Assembly: GCA_017414565.1 (NCBI GenBank)
Contig: JAFQLP010000150.1
Location: 1 to 36,701 of the forward strand
Reading direction: 5' to 3'
From: Lentisphaeria bacterium
GTDB taxonomy: Bacteria; Verrucomicrobiota; Lentisphaeria; Victivallales; Victivallaceae
DNA length: 36,701 nucleotides
Shown piece by piece: positions 1 to 8,455 of the stretch (positions within the stretch are counted from its first letter, which is position 1; the number at the start of each line of letters is the position of its first letter). The position numbers and the translations under genes are program-made. A model generated the notes under the pieces. It was given only the letters and a program-made list of their open reading frames with translations. It was not told the DNA's origin and did not search any database.

Positions 1-970
1 CCCACGGCAATTCGAGGATCCAGTCCAGATACGAACAGGCGATATGGTATTCCGGAGCCGACTGCGGGATGATCTCCAGCCGCGCCGCTTCCCGCCGTGC
101 CACCCGGGCCGCGGCTTCCGGCAGCTGTTTGAGTTGGATGCGGGCCTCCACATCGGCCAGATCGGGATTGCCGAATTCTTCGCCCAGTTCGCTCCGGATC
201 GCCCGCAACTGTTCACGGAGGAAATACTCCCGCTGCTGCTTGTTCATGGTCTGCTGGACTTCGTTCTGGATCTCGTTGCCCAGACGGCGGAATTCCACTT
301 CGCGGGTCAGGATCTTCAACAGGATCATCATCCGCTCATCCAATTTCTGCCGGGCCAGGATCACCAGTTTTTCGGTGTAATCGAAATTGAGCCCGTCGGC
401 AATCAGATCCGCCAGCCGGTCGGGCGAATTCTGTCCGAGAATGGCCGCTTTCAATTCATCCGGCAACCCGGGCAGATAGGCGGAAATTTCGCCGAACAGC
501 GTCATGGCGGCCTTGACCGCCGCCTCGATTTCCGGCTTACCGCTGTTTTCATCCGGCAGATGGCAGACCCGACCGATCCGCACCTTGCTGTCGCTGACGG
601 TTTCCACATAACGGATACGCCGGATGCCGCGCACCAGGATCCGGGTACTGCCGTCCGGACAATTCATCACCTTCAGGATACGCGCCGCCAGCCCGTGCGC
701 CACCCAGTTGCGTTCCTCCGCCGGAAACAGCGGCAGGGTGCAGTCAAAATCCTTATGCGCCGCCCCGTCCGGGTCCGGTGCCTCAAAAAAGATCGCCACG
801 GTCCGGTCGCGCCGCATGGCTTCCTGCAACGCCTCTTCGTCAATGGCAGTCTCCAAATGGGCCGGTGTCAGAATAAAGGGAAAAATCACCGGTTCCCGCA
901 GCAGCAGCATCGGGTAGGTGATCATCTCCGGAGGCGGTGCCCCAATGGTAAAATTCAGTTTGTCGTTCAT
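1..970 (-). CDS. lon: Lon ATP-dependent protease, N-terminal part (cut by window edge)
   Basis: Reading the minus strand from the ATG at 970 gives 323 residues with no stop before the window edge, so only the 5' part is present. The start reads MNDKLNFTIG, followed by a LON substrate-binding domain (about residues 15-215) with the family's RRDRTVAIF and HGLAARILKV segments. A helical stretch with QREYFLREQLRAI and SELGEE follows, and the last visible residues are DWILELPW, just before where the AAA+ module normally begins. All of these are hallmarks of Lon, the cytosolic serine-lysine protease that degrades misfolded and regulatory proteins. The ATPase and protease domains lie outside the window, so activity cannot be judged. 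The gene starts 15 nt after the folC stop, with only a weak GAAG-type ribosome site, and is probably co-transcribed with tolB-like and folC. Confidence 0.93.
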   Translation of the reverse strand, partial: MNDKLNFTIGAPPPEMITYPMLLLREPVIFPFILTPAHLETAIDEEALQEAMRRDRTVAIFFEAPDPDGAAHKDFDCTLPLFPAEERNWVAHGLAARILKVMNCPDGSTRILVRGIRRIRYVETVSDSKVRIGRVCHLPDENSGKPEIEAAVKAAMTLFGEISAYLPGLPDELKAAILGQNSPDRLADLIADGLNFDYTEKLVILARQKLDERMMILLKILTREVEFRRLGNEIQNEVQQTMNKQQREYFLREQLRAIRSELGEEFGNPDLADVEARIQLKQLPEAAARVARREAARLEIIPQSAPEYHIACSYLDWILELPW

Positions 971-985
971 ACCGATCTTCGTTCC

Positions 986-2278
986 TCAATCCATCTGCCC
1001 TGCCGGGGCAGTCAATCTCAATATCTCTCCGGCCAGATACAACGATCCGGCCACCAGCACCCGGCCGGGCTGTTCCAGTGCCGCCGCCAGTGCCGCCGCC
1101 GGGTCCGGTTCGTCAATATACGGCATACCGGGTGCGGCCTCTGTCAGCATCGCGGCCAATTCATCGCCTGACCACACCGGCCGGTCGCCCCTCACGCCGG
1201 TCAACACAAACGACCGGGCCAACGGAGCCAGCAGCCGCAATCCCGGCCGCACATCCTTATCGCGGAACCCGCCGAAAACAATGGTAAACTTTTCCCCGGG
1301 ATACGCCTCGGCCAATGCCGCCTGCAACGCGGCGGCCCCATGGGGATTATGGCCGCCATCGACGATCAACCGGGGCGTGACCTCCTGACAACGGGCCGGC
1401 CAGACGGCATCCGCCAATCCATCCAACGCCGCATCCAGCGGAAAACCGTATTGATCCGCCAGCCACACCAGCACCGGATAAACGGTCCGGAAATTTTCCC
1501 GCTGCATCGCACCGGTCAGGCGCAGCCGGATGGTCCGCCCGCGGTGCCGGAACTGCTGAAAAAGCCCCGCCGCATCGCGATCGTAGATCACCTCCGTCGG
1601 CTCCTCCGGGTCCGGATCATGCCAATCGGCCCCGCTGTTTCCGGCATGGGCTGCGATCACCGCTTTGGCCTCCGGCACCAGAAATCCGGTAAAGACCGGT
1701 ACGCCGGGCCGGATGATCCCCGCTTTTTCCCCGGCAATGGCGGCAATGCTGTCGCCCAGATACGCCTGATGATCCAGCGCGATATTGGTGATCAGCGTAA
1801 CCTCCGGCACCACCACCGAAGTGGCATCGCACCGGCCGCCCATGCCGGTTTCCCAAATCACAAAATCCACCCCGGCACGCGCAAAAATCAACGCCGCCAA
1901 TGCCGTGGTGAATTCAAAATATGTCACCGGCCGCCCAACTTCGTGCATTTCCCGGGCGGCCCGGTCCACTTCGGCGAATGCCGCATCGAATTCCGTTTCC
2001 GCCACCGGCGCGCCATTGATCCGGAACCGTTCACACACATCCACCAGATGCGGGGATGAATAAAATCCGGTACGGTATCCGGCTCCGCGCAACGCCGCAT
2101 CCAGCATGGCCCCGCAGGAGCCTTTGCCATTGGTCCCGGCAATGTGCAGATAATGCTGTTCCAACGGGGCACCGCACCGCCGGAACAACTCGGCGGTCTG
2201 CTCCAGACCGAGTTTGATGCCGAACATGTTGAGACTGTCCAGCCGCTCAAGATTCTGCTGATGCTGCTGACGGCTCAT
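986..2278 (-). CDS. folC: Bifunctional folylpolyglutamate / dihydrofolate synthase (FolC)
   Basis: This 430-residue protein adds glutamate to folates (and, in bifunctional members, to dihydropteroate) using ATP in the cytosol. The P-loop GTNGKGS is at about residues 48-54, followed by the SSPHL segment. The Mur-ligase central-domain motifs GMGGRCDAT and NIALDHQAYLG come next, with AGEKAGI nearby, and IVDGGHNPHG sits in the C-terminal domain. Length is normal for the family. I chose the ATG at 2278, which reads MSRQQHQQ. It overlaps the stop of the TolB-like gene as ATGA, and longer in-frame starts would lie inside that gene. Whether both activities are present cannot be told from motifs alone. 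The gene sits between the TolB-like gene and lon, apparently in one transcript. Confidence 0.93.
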   Translation of the reverse strand: MSRQQHQQNLERLDSLNMFGIKLGLEQTAELFRRCGAPLEQHYLHIAGTNGKGSCGAMLDAALRGAGYRTGFYSSPHLVDVCERFRINGAPVAETEFDAAFAEVDRAAREMHEVGRPVTYFEFTTALAALIFARAGVDFVIWETGMGGRCDATSVVVPEVTLITNIALDHQAYLGDSIAAIAGEKAGIIRPGVPVFTGFLVPEAKAVIAAHAGNSGADWHDPDPEEPTEVIYDRDAAGLFQQFRHRGRTIRLRLTGAMQRENFRTVYPVLVWLADQYGFPLDAALDGLADAVWPARCQEVTPRLIVDGGHNPHGAAALQAALAEAYPGEKFTIVFGGFRDKDVRPGLRLLAPLARSFVLTGVRGDRPVWSGDELAAMLTEAAPGMPYIDEPDPAAALAAALEQPGRVLVAGSLYLAGEILRLTAPAGQMD

Positions 2279-3471
2279 TTCCGGACCTGAATACCCGACC
2301 ATGCCGGCATCGACAAATGGTTTTTCGTGGCCAGCAGCTGCCGCACCCCGCCGGTCCAGGTATCGACAATGAACAGCGATGCCCGCGCTCCGTCGGAGCG
2401 TTTGCACACCACCTGCCGGTTGTCCGGGCCCCATGCCGGGGATTCCCAGGTCCCTTTGACATCGGTGGCACGGTAATTTTTGCCGGTGGCCAGATCAAGT
2501 ACCGCCATGGTGTAATCGCCGCCGTACCGGGTGCAATAAACGATCTTATTGTCGCCGGACCAATCCGGTGTCACCGTTTCGCGCCCCACGCTGGGCAGCA
2601 GCCGCCGGCCGGAACCGTCCGCGCCGATGGCGTAGATCCGGGGACGGCCGGATTCATCGCTGACAAAGCAGACCTGTTTGCCATCCGGACTCCAGCAGGG
2701 GGATGCCTCCACGGAACGGCCCTTGGTCAGCCGCCGCAACTGTTTGCCTTGCACCGGCCGGACATACAGATCGACCAGATGATCCGGACTCAAAACCATC
2801 GCCATCAGCGATGTATCCGGACTGATCGCCACCCCGGTATTCAACCCGGCAAACGATGTAAGCACCCGGCTTTCGACCCGGGGGGACAAACGGGTTTCCA
2901 CGATCTGGGTCACGCCTTTGCCGTACTTGGTGTACCCGATCGACTGCCCGCCGGGAAACCAGCACGGCTCCACGCACAACGAACCGTAACGGGTGATCTG
3001 GGTCACATCACCACCGTCGATATCGCAGGAATAAATCTCCTTGATGCCGTCGGCCACATCGGCACAAAATGCGATTTTGGTGCGGCAGATGCCATCAATG
3101 TTGAACAATTTTTTCAACACCGCATCCACCAGTGTTTTGGCCGCGGTCCGGGCATCGGCCCCGCTCACCTGCCACGCGCCCAGCGGAGCCCCGCCGCAAC
3201 GGAGGGTCACCACGGTCTTATTGCCTTCGCAATGCCCGACAAGTTCATAAAACGCATCCGCCCGGTCGATCACATCGAACCAGCCGCAGGCTTTCAGAAA
3301 ACTGTGCAATGCCGCTTTGTTCTCCGCCGGGCCGCTGTTCCAGTTGAAACGCAGTGTCGGATTGGTCTTGCCCTCCACCACGATATTGATCCCTTCATTT
3401 GCCGTCAACGGTGCAGCGAACAACAGGGCGAAGGCGGCCATCAGGCCCGAAAAAAAACGCTTGTACATCAT
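2275..3471 (-). CDS. TolB-like periplasmic beta-propeller protein
   Basis: A 398-residue protein with a Sec signal peptide (basic MMYKR, hydrophobic core, predicted cut after APLTA at about residue 24). It has the two-part TolB layout: an N-terminal domain (about 25-135) with FLKACGWFDVIDRADAFYELVG, matching the TolB_N fold, then a C-terminal beta-propeller (about 145-395). The propeller shows repeated PD40-type blades: CWFPGGQSIGYT, CWSPDGKQVCFVSD, DWSGDNKIVYCT and AWGPDNRQVVCK. TolB works in the periplasm with Pal and the Tol complex in outer-membrane integrity. No pal, tolA, tolQ or tolR is in this window, so the assignment rests on architecture and the gene symbol is withheld. The start is supported by GGGAGA upstream; there are two adjacent ATGs. 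It heads the tolB-like/folC/lon run and has a plausible promoter at 3525-3553. Confidence 0.8.
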   Translation of the reverse strand: MMYKRFFSGLMAAFALLFAAPLTANEGINIVVEGKTNPTLRFNWNSGPAENKAALHSFLKACGWFDVIDRADAFYELVGHCEGNKTVVTLRCGGAPLGAWQVSGADARTAAKTLVDAVLKKLFNIDGICRTKIAFCADVADGIKEIYSCDIDGGDVTQITRYGSLCVEPCWFPGGQSIGYTKYGKGVTQIVETRLSPRVESRVLTSFAGLNTGVAISPDTSLMAMVLSPDHLVDLYVRPVQGKQLRRLTKGRSVEASPCWSPDGKQVCFVSDESGRPRIYAIGADGSGRRLLPSVGRETVTPDWSGDNKIVYCTRYGGDYTMAVLDLATGKNYRATDVKGTWESPAWGPDNRQVVCKRSDGARASLFIVDTWTGGVRQLLATKNHLSMPAWSGIQVRK

Positions 3472-3524
3472 ATTGATCTCTCCCGGAAAATATTGCTGAT
3501 TTTCAGTTTTTTCACCAATAAGGT

Positions 3525-3553
3525 AATATAATACAACACCGTCGAGTTTTCCA
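3525..3553 (-). promoter_or_regulatory. Putative sigma70 promoter of the tolB-like/folC/lon run
   Basis: On the minus strand, TGGAAA (-35) and TATATT (-10) are separated by 17 bp. The predicted start near 3518 gives an untranslated leader of about 46 nt before the TolB-like ATG. The -35 matches consensus at four of six positions, so support is moderate. Confidence 0.5.
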
Positions 3554-3585
3554 CAGGAAAAATGCGTTTTTTTGACAACCGGAAA

Positions 3586-4320
3586 TCAGCGGTGCCGCAA
3601 ATCTGCCACCAGCGGCAGATGATCCGAAAAAAACAGATGCGGCACCCGGAATGCCGTCACCTCCAGATGCGGCGAAATCAGCATGTAATCCAGTTCCCTG
3701 ACCGGGGCCCATGCCGGGTAGGTCGGCCGGTGCAGCAGATTGATGCTCTGCAAACGGCAGCGGGCGCAGAATTCCGTCAATTCCGCCGCACCGCCGAAGG
3801 TGTTGAAATCCCCGGCCAATACGGTGGGTTCACCGGGATCGATCCATTCTGCCAGAGCCGCCAGCTGTGCCCGCCGCACCTCCCGCCGCAATGCCAGATG
3901 CACCAGCATGATGCGGATACCGTTGTAACGCACCGACAGCACCAGCCGTTTCATGCCCAGCGGCAGATATCCCCGTTCCCGGGATTCCGGTTCGCCCCGG
4001 GTCAGCAAAGCATTTCCCTGATACCGCAGATACGGCAGTCTGCCCCATTTGGAAGCCGGGCCGTATTTGTTGCTGCCGAAGGGGATCATACCGCAATACG
4101 AAGCCACTTCCTCCGGCTGGTTCATGCCGCCGGTGCGACGGCTGCCCAGATCGGTCTCTAGCAATCCCGCCACATCCGGTGCGACCGACCCGACGAAACG
4201 CCCGATCTTGCGGAACGGTCGTTCCGGCGCGCTCAAATACCGGTGTCCGGTGACCAGCCGTCCGGGTTCACTGCCGGGACTGCCGGTACCGTAGGCGATG
4301 TTGTATATCAGGATCCGCAC
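3586..4320 (-). CDS. Endonuclease/exonuclease/phosphatase (EEP) family protein
   Basis: A 244-residue single-domain EEP protein. Visible metal and catalytic motifs are the N-terminal RILIYNIAYGTG (Asn), LLETD (metal-binding Glu), VHLALRR, GDFNTFGG (Asp and Asn) and a C-terminal SDHLPLVADL (the Asp-His pair). The superfamily cleaves phosphodiesters in DNA, RNA, phosphoinositides or sphingomyelin; these motifs do not reveal the substrate. I chose the GTG at 4320 because AAGGAG lies six bases upstream and the protein then begins directly with the first beta strand; a longer frame exists upstream but would cross the promoter. No signal peptide is seen, so it is probably cytosolic. It is transcribed away from recN with its own promoter and ends 114 nt before the TolB-like gene. 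Confidence 0.8.
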   Translation of the reverse strand: MRILIYNIAYGTGSPGSEPGRLVTGHRYLSAPERPFRKIGRFVGSVAPDVAGLLETDLGSRRTGGMNQPEEVASYCGMIPFGSNKYGPASKWGRLPYLRYQGNALLTRGEPESRERGYLPLGMKRLVLSVRYNGIRIMLVHLALRREVRRAQLAALAEWIDPGEPTVLAGDFNTFGGAAELTEFCARCRLQSINLLHRPTYPAWAPVRELDYMLISPHLEVTAFRVPHLFFSDHLPLVADLRHR

Positions 4321-4345
4321 AAAAAACTCCTTTTCCTGCGGCAAA

Positions 4346-4373
4346 ACTATAATGCCGAAATGATTTTTTTCAA
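4346..4373 (-). promoter_or_regulatory. Putative sigma70 promoter of the EEP gene
   Basis: On the minus strand, TTGAAA (-35) and TATAGT (-10) have a 16-bp spacer. Transcription would start near 4340, about 20 nt before the GTG start and just upstream of the AAGGAG ribosome site. Confidence 0.6.
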
Positions 4374-4401
4374 TTTGCCGCATATTTTTTGTCCGGGAGG
4401 G

Positions 4402-4430
4402 TTGCGGAAAATGCGGAAATCGTGTAAATT
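4402..4430 (+). promoter_or_regulatory. Putative promoter of recN-rluA
   Basis: TTGCGG and TAAATT with a 17-bp spacer. The -10 ends nine bases before the recN ATG, so the message would be nearly leaderless. The match to consensus is modest. No LexA-type operator was recognised by eye. Confidence 0.4.
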
Positions 4431-4439
4431 GTCAGTATC

Positions 4440-6098
4440 ATGCTGACCTATCTATCTATCGACAATCTGGCGTTGATCGAACACGCCGAAGTGGAATTCG
4501 GCCCCGGCTTCAATGTCGTTACCGGCGAAACCGGTGCCGGCAAATCCGTGCTGTTGGGCGCGGTCCTGCTGCTGCTCGGCGGCCGGGCCGACCGGAATGC
4601 CATCCGGGCCGGTGCGGAACGCTGCGAGATCTGCGGCATCTTCCAACTCCCGCCGGATGCCGCCGCCGAAGTCGCCATTCCGTTGGCCGAAGCGGATATC
4701 CCGTTCGATCCGGAGACCGGGGAACTCCAGTTGCGCCGCATCCTGACCCGGGAGACCGGCCGCTGTCATATCAACGGCACCGCGGTCCCGGCCCGGCTGC
4801 TGCAAACCATCGGCGAACTGGTGATCGATGTCCACACCGCCAACGAACACCAATCCCTGACCGACCGCGGCAAACAACTGGAGATCCTGGACCGTTTCGC
4901 CAACAGTGCCCCGTTGCGTGCCGAATGTGCCCGCATCTGCGCGGCGATCCGGCAACTGCAGTCGGAACTGGAGGAATTTGAAAAAAACATGCCATCCCCG
5001 GCCGAAGCCGAATATCTGGCCTCGATGACCGCCGAGATCGACCGCGTTGCCCCGCAGCCGGGCGAAGATACCGAACTGGCCGCCCGGCACACCCTGGCCG
5101 CCCATGCCCGCGAAGCGGTCGAAAACGCCGCCCGCATTGCCGGATTGCTGGCTGATGCCGAAGATTCAGTCAGCGACCGGATCGCCGAAACCTACCGGCT
5201 GCTGCAGGAACTTGCCCAACTGGATCAGAACCGTTCCGCCGATTTTCTGGAGCGTTGCAGTCTCATCTCCGAAATGGTCCGCGAACTGGCCCGCGATGTG
5301 GCGGATTTCGGCGGCTCGGCAGAATTGGACGAAGCCGCTTTTCAGGAACTGGAACAACGCCTCGGCGACCTTTACACCTTGAAACGGCGGTACGGTCAAA
5401 CGCTGGAACAGGTCATCGAAGAAGGCCACCGCGCCGCCGACCGGCTGGCGGCTTTTCACCGGAGCCGGGAACGCCGTCAGGAATTCACGGATCAACTCGC
5501 CGCCCGGCAGGAGGAACTCCGCACCGCCGCCGGCGATCTGACCCGGTGCCGGCAGCAGGCGGCCGATGCGTTTGCCCGCGCCATCGAAGCCAAACTTCAG
5601 CATCTCGGCTTCCCGGGCGGCCGTCTGACAGCGGAACTGACCGCCGTTGAACCGGGGCCCAACGGGGCCGACCGGCTGGAATTGCTTTTTTCCGCCAATC
5701 CCGGAGAACCGCCGCTGCCCCTGCGGAAAATCGCCAGCAGCGGAGAACTTTCGCGCCTGATGCTGGCATGTAAAACGGTCCTGTCCGATGCCGACCGGAT
5801 CCCGGTGGCGATCTTCGATGAAATCGATGTCAATATCGGCGGCGAAACCGCGGTGCAGGTGGGCCGTGAACTCAAAGCCCTCGGCCGACGCCGTCAACTG
5901 CTGGCGATCTCCCATCTGGCCCAGGTGGCGGCCAACGGGGACCGGCATTTCCGGGTGGAAAAAACGGCCCGCGATGACGGCCGCACCGTCACCGGCATCA
6001 CCCCGCTCACACCGGATGGCCGCCGTACCGAACTGGCCCGGATGCTCGGCGGCGGGACCGCCGCCATGGCACACGCCGCGACACTGCTGGAACCATGA
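4440..6098 (+). CDS. recN: DNA repair protein RecN
   Basis: A 552-residue SMC-like ATPase, the usual length for RecN, which holds and processes DNA ends during recombinational double-strand break repair. The N-terminal half carries the Walker A motif GETGAGKS (about residues 29-36). A long helical coiled-coil middle (about 150-370) follows. The C-terminal half carries the signature SSGELSRLMLA, the Walker B motif IFDEIDVNIGGETA and the switch ISHLAQVAA. The ATG at 4440 gives the canonical start MLTYLSIDNLALIEH, and no Shine-Dalgarno motif precedes it. The stop overlaps the next start as ATGA, so the downstream pseudouridine synthase is translationally coupled. SOS control is common for recN elsewhere, but I see no clear operator here. 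Confidence 0.95.
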   Translation: MLTYLSIDNLALIEHAEVEFGPGFNVVTGETGAGKSVLLGAVLLLLGGRADRNAIRAGAERCEICGIFQLPPDAAAEVAIPLAEADIPFDPETGELQLRRILTRETGRCHINGTAVPARLLQTIGELVIDVHTANEHQSLTDRGKQLEILDRFANSAPLRAECARICAAIRQLQSELEEFEKNMPSPAEAEYLASMTAEIDRVAPQPGEDTELAARHTLAAHAREAVENAARIAGLLADAEDSVSDRIAETYRLLQELAQLDQNRSADFLERCSLISEMVRELARDVADFGGSAELDEAAFQELEQRLGDLYTLKRRYGQTLEQVIEEGHRAADRLAAFHRSRERRQEFTDQLAARQEELRTAAGDLTRCRQQAADAFARAIEAKLQHLGFPGGRLTAELTAVEPGPNGADRLELLFSANPGEPPLPLRKIASSGELSRLMLACKTVLSDADRIPVAIFDEIDVNIGGETAVQVGRELKALGRRRQLLAISHLAQVAANGDRHFRVEKTARDDGRTVTGITPLTPDGRRTELARMLGGGTAAMAHAATLLEP

Positions 6099-7054
6099 CC
6101 GGGCATCCCCTCGATATCCGGGTCATCCGCAGCCGCATCCGGCCGTCCGAAGCCGGAGTGGCCCTGATCGATCACCTCGTCCGCCGCTTCACCTATCGTG
6201 ACCGGGAAAACTGGCTCCAGCGCATCGCGGCCGGGGAATTGCTGATCGACGGCACCACGGCTGCCCCCGATTCCCTGCTGACTGCCGGTATGACACTGGA
6301 ATACCGCCCCACCGACATCCGGGAACCGGAGGTGGATACCGGGTACTCCATCTGCTACGAAGACGATCTGCTGCTGGTCGTTGACAAACCCGGCAATCTG
6401 CCGACCCACCCCTCCGGCATTTTTTATGCCCACACGCTGTGGTATCTCCTGACCAAACGGTTCGGCCCGATCCATCTGGTGAACCGGCTTGACCGGGAAA
6501 CTTCCGGCCTGCTGCTGGCGGCCAAAGATCCCCGCACCGCCGCCAAACTGGCCCGGGCGGTGAAGGAAAAAACCTATCTTGCGCTGGTTGCGGGCCGCAT
6601 GACCGAGCCCATTGATGCGGACGGTTATCTCATTCCCGCCGGAAGCGTGGTCCGGAAAAAACGGGCATTCGTCCGGGAACTGCCGCCGGGGATTTCCGGC
6701 GAAACCGCCCGGACCCGGCTGGAACCGGTCATGACCGGCAACGGTCTTTCACTGATCCGCGCCACGCTGGAAACCGGACGGATGCACCAGATTCGCGCCA
6801 CCTGCTGTTCTCTCGGCTATCCGCTTGCCGGTGACAAACTTTACGGGGTCGATGAAACCTGTTACCTGCGCCTCCGCCACGGCCCGCTGCCGCCGGAAGA
6901 TCTGGCCCGGCTGCAAATGCCGCGGCAGGCACTCCACGCCGCCCGGCTGCGGTTCATCCACCCCGGACACGGCGGTGAATGTGATCTTTTTTCCCCTTTA
7001 CCGCCGGATATGCAGGATTTGATTTGCAAATCGGGTATGCCGCGTTACATTTAG
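6095..7054 (+). CDS. RluA-family RNA pseudouridine synthase
   Basis: A 319-residue protein that isomerises uridine to pseudouridine in rRNA or tRNA. An N-terminal S4-like RNA-binding segment (about 25-80, with WLQRIAAGELLIDG) precedes the catalytic domain. That domain has VVDKPGNLPTHPSG, then HLVNRLDRETSGLLL with the catalytic Asp at about residue 133, and later LETGRMHQIR and GDKLYG. These are the standard RluA-type motifs, but they do not settle whether this is an RluA, RluC or RluD enzyme, so no symbol is given. The start overlaps the recN stop by four bases. A weak TTGCAA/TACATT pair near its 3' end may serve the next gene. Confidence 0.9.
   Translation: MTGHPLDIRVIRSRIRPSEAGVALIDHLVRRFTYRDRENWLQRIAAGELLIDGTTAAPDSLLTAGMTLEYRPTDIREPEVDTGYSICYEDDLLLVVDKPGNLPTHPSGIFYAHTLWYLLTKRFGPIHLVNRLDRETSGLLLAAKDPRTAAKLARAVKEKTYLALVAGRMTEPIDADGYLIPAGSVVRKKRAFVRELPPGISGETARTRLEPVMTGNGLSLIRATLETGRMHQIRATCCSLGYPLAGDKLYGVDETCYLRLRHGPLPPEDLARLQMPRQALHAARLRFIHPGHGGECDLFSPLPPDMQDLICKSGMPRYI
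7024..7051 (+). promoter_or_regulatory. Weak candidate promoter for the repeat-protein pair
   Basis: TTGCAA and TACATT with a 16-bp spacer, inside the last codons of the pseudouridine synthase gene. Each hexamer matches consensus at four of six positions. It is the only sigma70-like pair I find before the 7106 gene. Confidence 0.3.
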
Positions 7055-7105
7055 TATGGAAACAGAGGCGGGCAAACCGCTTCACAACCCAAAAAAGGAG
7101 AAATT

Positions 7106-7561
7106 ATGTACAAAGCAATCCTTCTGTTTCTGTTGCTTTTGATCGCAACCGGCCTGCAAGCCGCCGATCAGACAGCATGGGACCGGAACGCCAGACAACG
7201 CTGGTCCATCGTTCAGCTCGGCCTGCTCCCCGGCGAACCGACCGCCACCCGGCATTCTTCCACTTATGGGGTCAAAGTCGGCGCGCCCATCTGCGATGGT
7301 GCCCCGGTGGTCGGCGTTGAAGCCGCGCTCCTCTATGCCGGCAGCCGTTCCGTCACCGGATTCCAGGGTTCCCTGATCACCGCCGACTGCGATGATCTGA
7401 CCGGGCTTCAGTTCTCGCTGGTCAATTTTGTCCGTGACTGCGCCGGTCTCCAGCTCGGTCTTTTCAATTACGCCACCGGCAAAACGTTCCAGATCGGCAT
7501 CCTGAATTACTGTCAGGATTCCTGGTGTCCCTGGTTCCCGATCGTCAACTTCAAATTCTGA
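7106..7561 (+). CDS. Secreted short GxQ-type repeat protein, small paralogue
   Basis: A 151-residue protein with a clear Sec signal peptide (MYKAILLFLLLLIATGLQA, predicted cut at about residue 19). The mature part contains YGVKVGAPICDG, VVGVEAALLYAG and then short units of the form TGFQGSL, TGLQFSLVNF, AGLQLGLFNY, ending WFPIVNFKF. The alternation of small and hydrophobic residues at a period near 14-19 suggests stacked beta strands, as in LA_2272-type surface-repeat proteins; I recall that family and could not search it. A good AAGGAG site supports the ATG. The following gene shares the same opening, repeat type and ending, so this looks like a tandem duplication that later lost or gained repeats. 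Function is unknown; export to the periplasm or surface is likely. Confidence 0.75.
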   Translation: MYKAILLFLLLLIATGLQAADQTAWDRNARQRWSIVQLGLLPGEPTATRHSSTYGVKVGAPICDGAPVVGVEAALLYAGSRSVTGFQGSLITADCDDLTGLQFSLVNFVRDCAGLQLGLFNYATGKTFQIGILNYCQDSWCPWFPIVNFKF

Positions 7562-7583
7562 ATCAGATAAAGGAGCAAATATC

Positions 7584-8435
7584 ATGAAACTTCTCGTCTG
7601 TTCCCTGTTGGCCGCCGTTTCTTCGTTTGCCGTTCTTCAGGCCGCGGAAGCACCGGCGGAACCCGCCCGGCCGCAGCCCCGTTTCCAGCGTCGCGCCACC
7701 GCGCCCCGGACGGAACAGCAGGCCCGTCCGAACCGGCAACGCCCGCCGCGGCAGAATGTTCCGTTCCAAGCCGCGGAGCCGCAGCCCGATCCGCTGACGG
7801 AATGGAGTCTTTTCCAGGTCGGCATCCTCCCCGGCATCCCGGCGGCCACCATCACCAGCAATGTGTATGGTGTGAAGAGCGGCTGGCCGATCGTCAACGG
7901 CATCGGCAGTGTTTACGGTGTCGAAGGTTCGTGGCTTTATTCCGGCACCGCGGATATCAATGGTATCCAGGCCAGTTTCGTCAGCTGCCGGAACCGGCGG
8001 CTCAATGGGATCCAGGCGGCTTTCGGGGTCTGCCTCAACGAAGAATCGGTGCAGGGCATCCAGGCCTCTCTCGGGGTTTCTGTGGCCGGTGATGTCAAAG
8101 GGGTTCAAGGCACGCTCGGGCTCTGCCACTCCGGCGACATGATCGGGCTGCAGGCGAGTTCACTCAACATTTCCGGCGATGTCACGGGGTTTCAGGCGGC
8201 GGCGGTCTGCAATGTCACCGGCGATGTCACGGGATTTCAGGCTTCGGTCATCTGCAATGTCACCGGCAATGTGGAGGGTTATCAGACGGCTCTCATCAAC
8301 AAAGCCGAATCCGTCAACGGGGTTCAGGTCGGTCTGATCAATGTGTCCGATTCCAAGGGCATCCAGTTCGGTCTGATCAACTACATCAAGGATTCCGCTG
8401 TCCCCTTCTTCCCCATCGTCAATTTCTGGTTGTAA
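7584..8435 (+). CDS. Secreted short GxQ-type repeat protein, large paralogue
   Basis: A 283-residue protein with a signal peptide (predicted cut after AVLQA, about residue 21) and then a Pro/Arg/Gln-rich linker (about 22-70), probably disordered. The rest matches the preceding gene and adds many units: NGIQASF, NGIQAAFGVC, QGIQASLGVS, KGVQGTLGLC, IGLQASSLN, TGFQAAAVCNV, TGFQASVICNV, EGYQTALIN, NGVQVGLIN, KGIQFGLIN, then FPIVNFWL. Near the end the unit is 14-15 residues and two copies are also alike at DNA level (8173-8262). The pattern suggests a short beta-solenoid or membrane-associated beta stack. An AAAGGAG site lies upstream of the ATG; the gap from the first paralogue is 22 nt. A strong terminator follows. 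No enzyme motif is seen, so no function is assigned. Confidence 0.78.
   Translation: MKLLVCSLLAAVSSFAVLQAAEAPAEPARPQPRFQRRATAPRTEQQARPNRQRPPRQNVPFQAAEPQPDPLTEWSLFQVGILPGIPAATITSNVYGVKSGWPIVNGIGSVYGVEGSWLYSGTADINGIQASFVSCRNRRLNGIQAAFGVCLNEESVQGIQASLGVSVAGDVKGVQGTLGLCHSGDMIGLQASSLNISGDVTGFQAAAVCNVTGDVTGFQASVICNVTGNVEGYQTALINKAESVNGVQVGLINVSDSKGIQFGLINYIKDSAVPFFPIVNFWL
8173..8262 (+). repeat. Two adjacent 45-bp coding repeats
   Basis: The blocks 8173-8217 and 8218-8262 are in register and differ at about six positions. Each encodes one 15-residue unit of the large repeat protein (the two TGFQ...CNV units). Such near-identity suggests recent unit duplication by slippage or unequal crossing-over. 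Confidence 0.75.
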
Positions 8436-8455
8436 AGGCCCTTCCATCCGGGCCG

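Noticed and set aside
44-1171. A 375-codon open frame on the plus strand near the left edge
   Set aside because: It is antisense to lon. The minus strand gives a clear Lon N-terminal domain that simply runs off the window.
8173-8340. A possible CRISPR-like array
   Set aside because: The repeats are contiguous 42-45 bp coding units without unique spacers and are in frame with the surface-repeat protein.
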